This document shows positions 59,633 to 64,000 of a DNA stretch of 64,000 nt, piece by piece. Below the pieces are notes generated by a model. That model ran no database searches, had not been told where the DNA came from, and saw only the letters and a program-made list of their open reading frames with translations. The DNA lies in assembly GCF_963678635.1 (NCBI RefSeq), contig NC_087067.1:13308844-13372843 (forward strand), read 5' to 3'. How positions within the stretch are numbered: position 1 is the first letter of the stretch; each line of letters opens with the position of its first letter. The DNA comes from Symsagittifera roscoffensis. Its lineage: Eukaryota; Xenacoelomorpha; Acoela; Convolutidae. The position numbers were made by a program, and so were the translations under genes.

Positions 59633-60316
59633 TTCGTTTACTCAGGTTTTTATTGTTTCTTTACAGATAATAATAACACAACACAATCAATCCCAAAAGT
59701 TTCACCTAAATAGTGACCACTGATAATATCAATATATCTAAAAGATAGTGTAATCAATACCCACTCAATAACAATTATTGAGGATTTAAAACCAACAATT
59801 GAAGAAAGGTAAAAAAAAACATTTTCAAAAATATGTATTTTGTACTTTAGTCAGTCGCAATTCAATTGTTGAACTTGTTTCTAAAGAAATAGATTTCCCT
59901 GTTTAGTGCGGCACTAAACAGACAAAACTTGAAGACACTATTTTTCTCAAGTGGGCGTCTTTTGCACCCACCAAGTCCTGTCACCTTATGCCTTCGGATT
60001 GCCCGAGCTAGACCTACTAATATCCTCAAGGCAACCATTTTCCTAAAAAAAGTTTGGATTTTAATCCACACAAATTAGTGTCGAACTCTTTTTTCAGTTA
60101 GACTTAGATTCGCAAATCTCCGGGCTTAGACCTCTTTTGTTTTACTATGGTCTTTTAAAATTTTTTATTAAAGGCAAGTTACCAGTGCAGTCACTGGTTT
60201 CTAGCCTGACTCCTAATAACCTAAGGCCTTTCACTACTTACCTTTCTTTCATCTATTCAAGTTTTAGGATCCCTAAAACCACGTCCATTCTTGTTCTATT
60301 AAAAATAAGATTTCCG
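59633..60316. other. leader region of the giant element, with hairpins
   Basis: Non-coding. Two strong inverted repeats are visible: TTTAGTGCGGCACTAAA (about 59904-59920) and GTGGGCGTCTTTTGCACCCAC (about 59951-59971, arms of six to seven bases). They may be structure in the packaged RNA leader. No primer-binding site could be fixed. Confidence 0.35.
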
Positions 60317-60700
60317 GTATCCTTCCGGATTGGCAAAAATGGGATACTTCCGGATTGGCAAAACTGGGACCCTTCCAGATTGGCAAAAATAGGACCTTTC
60401 CGGATTGGCAGAAATAGGAATCTTCCGGATTGGCAAGATTGGGACCCTTCCGGATTGGCAAAAATAGGACCCTTCCGGATTGGCAAAAATGGGACCCTTC
60501 CGGATTGGAAAAAATAGGACCCTTCCGGATTGGCAAAAACTTGACCCTTACGGATTAAAAAAAATGGGACCTTCTGGATTGGCAAATTTTGGACCCTTCC
60601 GGATTGAGACCCTTCCCCATTGGCAAAAATTAGGATCATTCCGGATTGGCAAAACTAGGACCCTTCCGGATTGGGACCCCTCCGGGTTTGTAAAAATAGC
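60317..60700. repeat. 25-bp minisatellite, about 16 units
   Basis: Units follow the plan GGACCCTTCCGGATTGGC plus AAAAATA or AAAAATG. The central units are close to perfect and the edges decay (units shortened to 17-18 bp near 60600 and 60665). Long frames on both strands across it (60137-60517 plus, 60253-60639 minus) are by-products of the repeat. Single copies of the core lie at 40680, 60795, 61370, 62085 and 63115. Confidence 0.9.
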
Positions 60701-62648
60701 TTTTCCGGGGCGTTTAACAATCACATCCGAGACCCTTCCTAATACGGTCTCCGAGTCTATTATGCTAAATGAGCTAAATTAAGGGTGTATTCCGGCCCTA
60801 GACCCTTCCGGATTGAAGCTAAGCTGTTATTTGAATATTCTCCTTAACTGTGAGGTTCTTATGATTAGCCTAGTCTCCACTCGACTATCGTTTTCTGCGT
60901 TCCTGAGCCCTGCTTTTTTGTCGAGAACAACCTGGAATTGCCTTATTTAACCGGTACTACCCTTTGGTAGGGGTATAAGGGCTTTCCAAAAAACTTTTTT
61001 ACAAAACGTATTCTTTTACCTTCAGAAATTGGTAATTTTGCTAAAATTAATCTTTAAAATTTTCTGTGCTGATTTTTTCCCATAATTGAAGACCTTATGA
61101 GTAAGCCCACCCAATTTCTGATCTAATCGTACCAAGATCAACTAGATTTGTTCAGTAGTTTCAAAGTTATTAACCAAAACGCCTTCCTTCTAAGGTTAAA
61201 AATTTTTCAGCTTATAGGTTCCGCCTAACTTTTTTCGCAATTCTTGTCTTATTGACTTAAAAATTATTGATCCGAGCTCAAAAAGCCTATATTTTTTCTG
61301 GTTTATTGCATAAATCCCGGCCTAAAACGTTCCAGCTGAAAAAATTTGCCAAAAACTATGCTATTCGGACCCCTCCGTATTGACGAATCCACCGAATCAA
61401 ACATGTTCAGTTCAATTTCACTGGGTCCGGGAAGGTTACTGGTTAACGGGTTTTAAAAACCTGTCAATTCACTAGTGACATTGTCCGAACAACAATTTAC
61501 ATTGTCCCGATGCAAAAAATTCAAAAAACTTTATTATTTTGTAGCGTTTAGTTTTTTCAAAAATCAAGAAAATTTGGTTTTCGGTTCCCAATTAGTTCAA
61601 ACCACGTCCGAACTAATATTACCTGGTCCTCTTATTATACTAGTGCAGTTACGATGTAACTCACTAATGTAGCGCTTTTTTCAGTTTCAAAAAATATCGG
61701 TATCTCAAAAATCGAGATTTGTGGGGGATCAAAGTATCACTATTTTAACCCTAAAAACCGGTCTGCTCACTGTGTTTTTCTCTGAAAACGGTATAGGAGT
61801 ATTACTATAGGCTGTATAATTAGTAATACTAGTAATATCATACTCCTTCGAGTTCGTTCAAAAACCAAACTAAGGTGCTTAACTCGGAAATTCGCAACTC
61901 GGTGGAGGGTCACTTCAGTGCAGTCACTGTCCAGCCTCCCACAGTATGATATCTTAATTTTTGTGCCAAAAGGGATACAAAACTTGTTAGCGATACCTAA
62001 CAGTCGATTGTGGTTGTCCTTTAGACCTTTTCTGCTACTCCTTGCACTGCTTGCCGGATCAGTCTTCCGCTCTCTTCCCAAGACCCTTCCGAATTGAGCG
62101 CAAGTTAGCAATAACGTGCTTAAATACTCAAACAACACTATAGTACAAGCACCAGAAACGGGCCAAAATTTCGATCGTAACAATCGTGTTTGAGATAAAT
62201 GCCTTTAACAACAATATATCTAACAACAACAAACGGGATGGTCGGATCACATCTCGTCTGGGGGGATGATTTCTACTGATTTTTTTTAAATTTTTTTTTT
62301 GCTGTTTTTTTCGGTTATTTTTTATGTTTTTTTTTGTTTTTTCTTAGGTATTATACTACTTTTTGTTTGTTTTCTTGTATATCTTTGAGTGATTTTGGTC
62401 ATATACCACTCAGGGAACGACGGGACCGCGAATTCGCCCACCCTTCCTGATACGTGAATTTTCGGTCTTAACCAGGTTAAAAAGATAAATTCGGGAATCT
62501 GGAAGGCTTCCGCATTCCAAACTACTCTTCCGCCCCTGTATTAAGGGCCTTGATTGGAGCATTCGCTAGGCGCGGAGTGCTCGTTAACAGTTCTACCGGT
62601 TATGATGCTATAAAAGAATAAAACCCAGGAGCGCCACAAAAACATCTA
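60701..62648. other. no recognisable gene; probable leader/LTR-type sequence
   Basis: Mixed AT-rich sequence with scattered CCTTCCGG-type words and a T-rich tract (62280-62395). The words AGTGCAGTCACTG at 60188 and 61917 and an inverted repeat AGTGCAGTTAC/GTAACTCACT at 61635-61660 suggest shared terminal sequence. A 138-codon minus frame (61767-62183) shows no protein features. No TATA box or RNA gene could be supported. Confidence 0.35.
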
Positions 62649-63232
62649 TGTAACATTCGCCCGGAAGTATATAGCGACGGAAAATGTAGCTAGGTTGTAA
62701 AACGAATGGCTAGTGTCTAAACACAGCTCTACATGCTTTTAGCCGTCTCTGCCAAAGCCAATTCTTTGTGTGGTCCTTTTAACATCGGGTCGACAAAAAC
62801 GTTACTGTTTCCGGCTTCGGCCAGAACGCTCAGAGTAACTTAATTACATGCGAAAATAGTGAGCTCATGGCTGGTTCTCAGTATCCCCAGACCACGAGGT
62901 CACTTCTAAAAACAGGGTTACTACTTATTTATTATAATACTATTGTATTTGTTCAGAAGATAACAATCATCATTCCCATCGGAGATGGACCAATTCTTTC
63001 CCTCAACTCCTAGCTTCTCATACTCAGAAAATGAATTTGGTATTAATTAAATTCAACTCAGGACATTCCGGAAAGCTAAAATTTAATAAAAACAGAGTTT
63101 GAGTTCTCTTCCCGAGACCCTTACGGATTCTGGAATCCGGATGAAAAGCTGTCTTATCTCTTTTCGGAAGGCTGGTCACGTCGTCCCAACAAACTTCCCG
63201 GTTCTCGGAAGTTGCTTTGTAACGATTGTAGC
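62649..63232. repeat. right copy of the ~590-bp direct repeat
   Basis: Starts TGTAACATTCGCCCGG and stays collinear with 40212-40795 to TGTAACGATTGTAGC, where similarity stops. The last 15 bp of the left copy (the ACAATCGTTACA end) is missing here. See the left copy for interpretation. Confidence 0.6.
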
Positions 63233-63319
63233 TCTTTTTTTGTTCCGGGATAGCATTTTTCTTTGTTCCCGGACAAAATTTTATTGCTGAAAATGTTAAA
63301 ATTTTTTAGGTATAAATAA

Positions 63320-64000
63320 CTGAAAACTGATAGAACTAACCGAAAGAAAACAAACCTCATTAACTCCTTAGATAGAACAGATAAAGACGCAATCAGTCTG
63401 ACCTCTGAAAAGGGAGCCTCTAACTGGCTCAACGCTTTACCATTGAACAAATATAAGTTCAACCTGAATAAATCAGAATTCAAAGATGCTATTTACCTAA
63501 GATACGGATGGGAACCGACCAAAACCCCACTCACATGTGCATGTGGTGCTCATTTTAACTTGACACATGCGCTACACTGTGCAGAGGGCGCTTACACGCA
63601 TAAGACATAATGAAATTAGAGACACATTCGGCAAACTCATGAACGAGGCTAGCCATGACGTCGAGATTGAGCCGAAACTTCAGCCGTTGCAACGCGAAAG
63701 CTTAATCAACAATTCAACTACAACTGAAGATGAGGCACGACTTGACATTAAGGCGAACAGACTCTGGGACTTACGACTTAGCCGGTCGTTCTTTGATGTG
63801 AAAATTTTTAAACTCCATGCCAAACAATCGCGAAAACTGCATAAAGACGCATATAAATAGCACGAAACGCTGAAGAACTCCAAATATCAGCAAAGAATCA
63901 TAAACGTAGAGCAGAGTTGATTCTACCCGTTGATTATCGGATGCAACGGTGGCGCTGCTCCAACAGCCACGCGGATGATGCAACGATTAGCCGAAAAACT
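63320..64000 (+). pseudogene. C-terminal fragment of an RT-type element: zinc knuckle + endonuclease-like motif
   Basis: Reads SEKGASNWLNALPLNKYKFN, DAIYLRYGWEPTKTPLTCAC with GAHFNLTHALHC (a CxC, x7, H, x3, C zinc knuckle), a one-base shift near 63595, RHNEIRDTFGKLMNEASHDV, then DEARLDIKANRLWDLRLSRS with FFDVKIF. A TAG at 63858 interrupts, and YQQRIINVEQS and GGAAPTATRMMQRLAEKL follow to the window edge. A CCHC-type knuckle followed by an LDI...FFDVKI stretch resembles the layout of restriction-like (PD-(D/E)XK) endonucleases at the C-terminus of some non-LTR elements. I know this family as an RT-linked repeat protein in invertebrates, but the clade is uncertain. The fragment is cut by the window edge, and no RT is present upstream. 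Confidence 0.5.

Noticed and set aside
43766-59723. Many plus-strand frames of 60-190 codons, e.g. 44581-45165, 50235-50744 and 48714-49016
   Set aside because: They lie antisense to the giant element, whose minus-strand frames carry recognisable domains; their Ser/Leu-rich composition is typical of shadows.
60137-60639. Long frames on both strands with FRIGKNGTLPDW or ANPEGSYFFQSGRV repeats
   Set aside because: They are produced by the 25-bp minisatellite; the sequence is open in several frames and encodes no real protein.
60317-60700. Regular repeats that might suggest a CRISPR array
   Set aside because: The units are contiguous with no unique spacers, and the context is eukaryotic retroelements.
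61767-62183. 138-codon minus-strand frame
   Set aside because: No start context, domain or conservation; it lies in leader/LTR-like sequence and shares words with non-coding repeats.
1-64000. tRNA, rRNA or other structured RNA genes and a host protein gene
   Set aside because: No cloverleaf with A and B boxes, no rRNA-like segments and no exon-intron gene could be supported by eye; a tRNAscan/Infernal run would be decisive.

Overview
The window looks like repeat-rich intergenic DNA from an animal nuclear genome. No host gene, rRNA, tRNA or CRISPR array could be supported. Almost every recognisable protein is a decayed retroelement. BEL/Pao-type elements are known from animals, and their fragments here occur with a Penelope-like element (PLE) that carries a GIY-YIG remnant and with CR1/Jockey-like LINEs, which fits an AT-rich invertebrate. 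A cnidarian is possible but not proven.

Layout. (1) 122-8930: two tandem copies of a broken BEL/Pao element (gag, protease, RT fragments). A third gag fragment lies inverted at 9914-11045. (2) 11641-36641: a PHD-finger LINE (+) meets a PLE (-) tail to tail. Seven head-to-tail units of this LINE/PLE pair (12660-36641) share one and the same joint between a site in the PLE and a site in the LINE. The PLE N-terminal region continues unduplicated to about 37850. (3) 38226-40150: a stray LINE 3' tail and a separate CR1/Jockey-like LINE RT on the minus strand. (4) 42488-59632 (-): a giant Ty3/Gypsy-type element with gag, protease, RNase H and integrase remnants but no RT core. It is followed by two very long extra ORFs, one with the full motif set of an SGNH/GDSL hydrolase. 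(5) 60317-60700: a 25-bp minisatellite. Direct repeats of about 590 bp at 40212 and 62649 bracket the giant element. (6) 63320-64000: the C-terminal part of another RT-type element with a zinc knuckle and an endonuclease-like motif.

None of the elements is intact. The LINE copies share an altered RT catalytic box. The PLE copies share an internal RT deletion. The Ty3 element has lost its RT core and its protease aspartate, and it is crossed by in-frame stops. The genes do not form a working pathway. The interest lies in the amplified composite array and in the accessory ORFs of the giant element.
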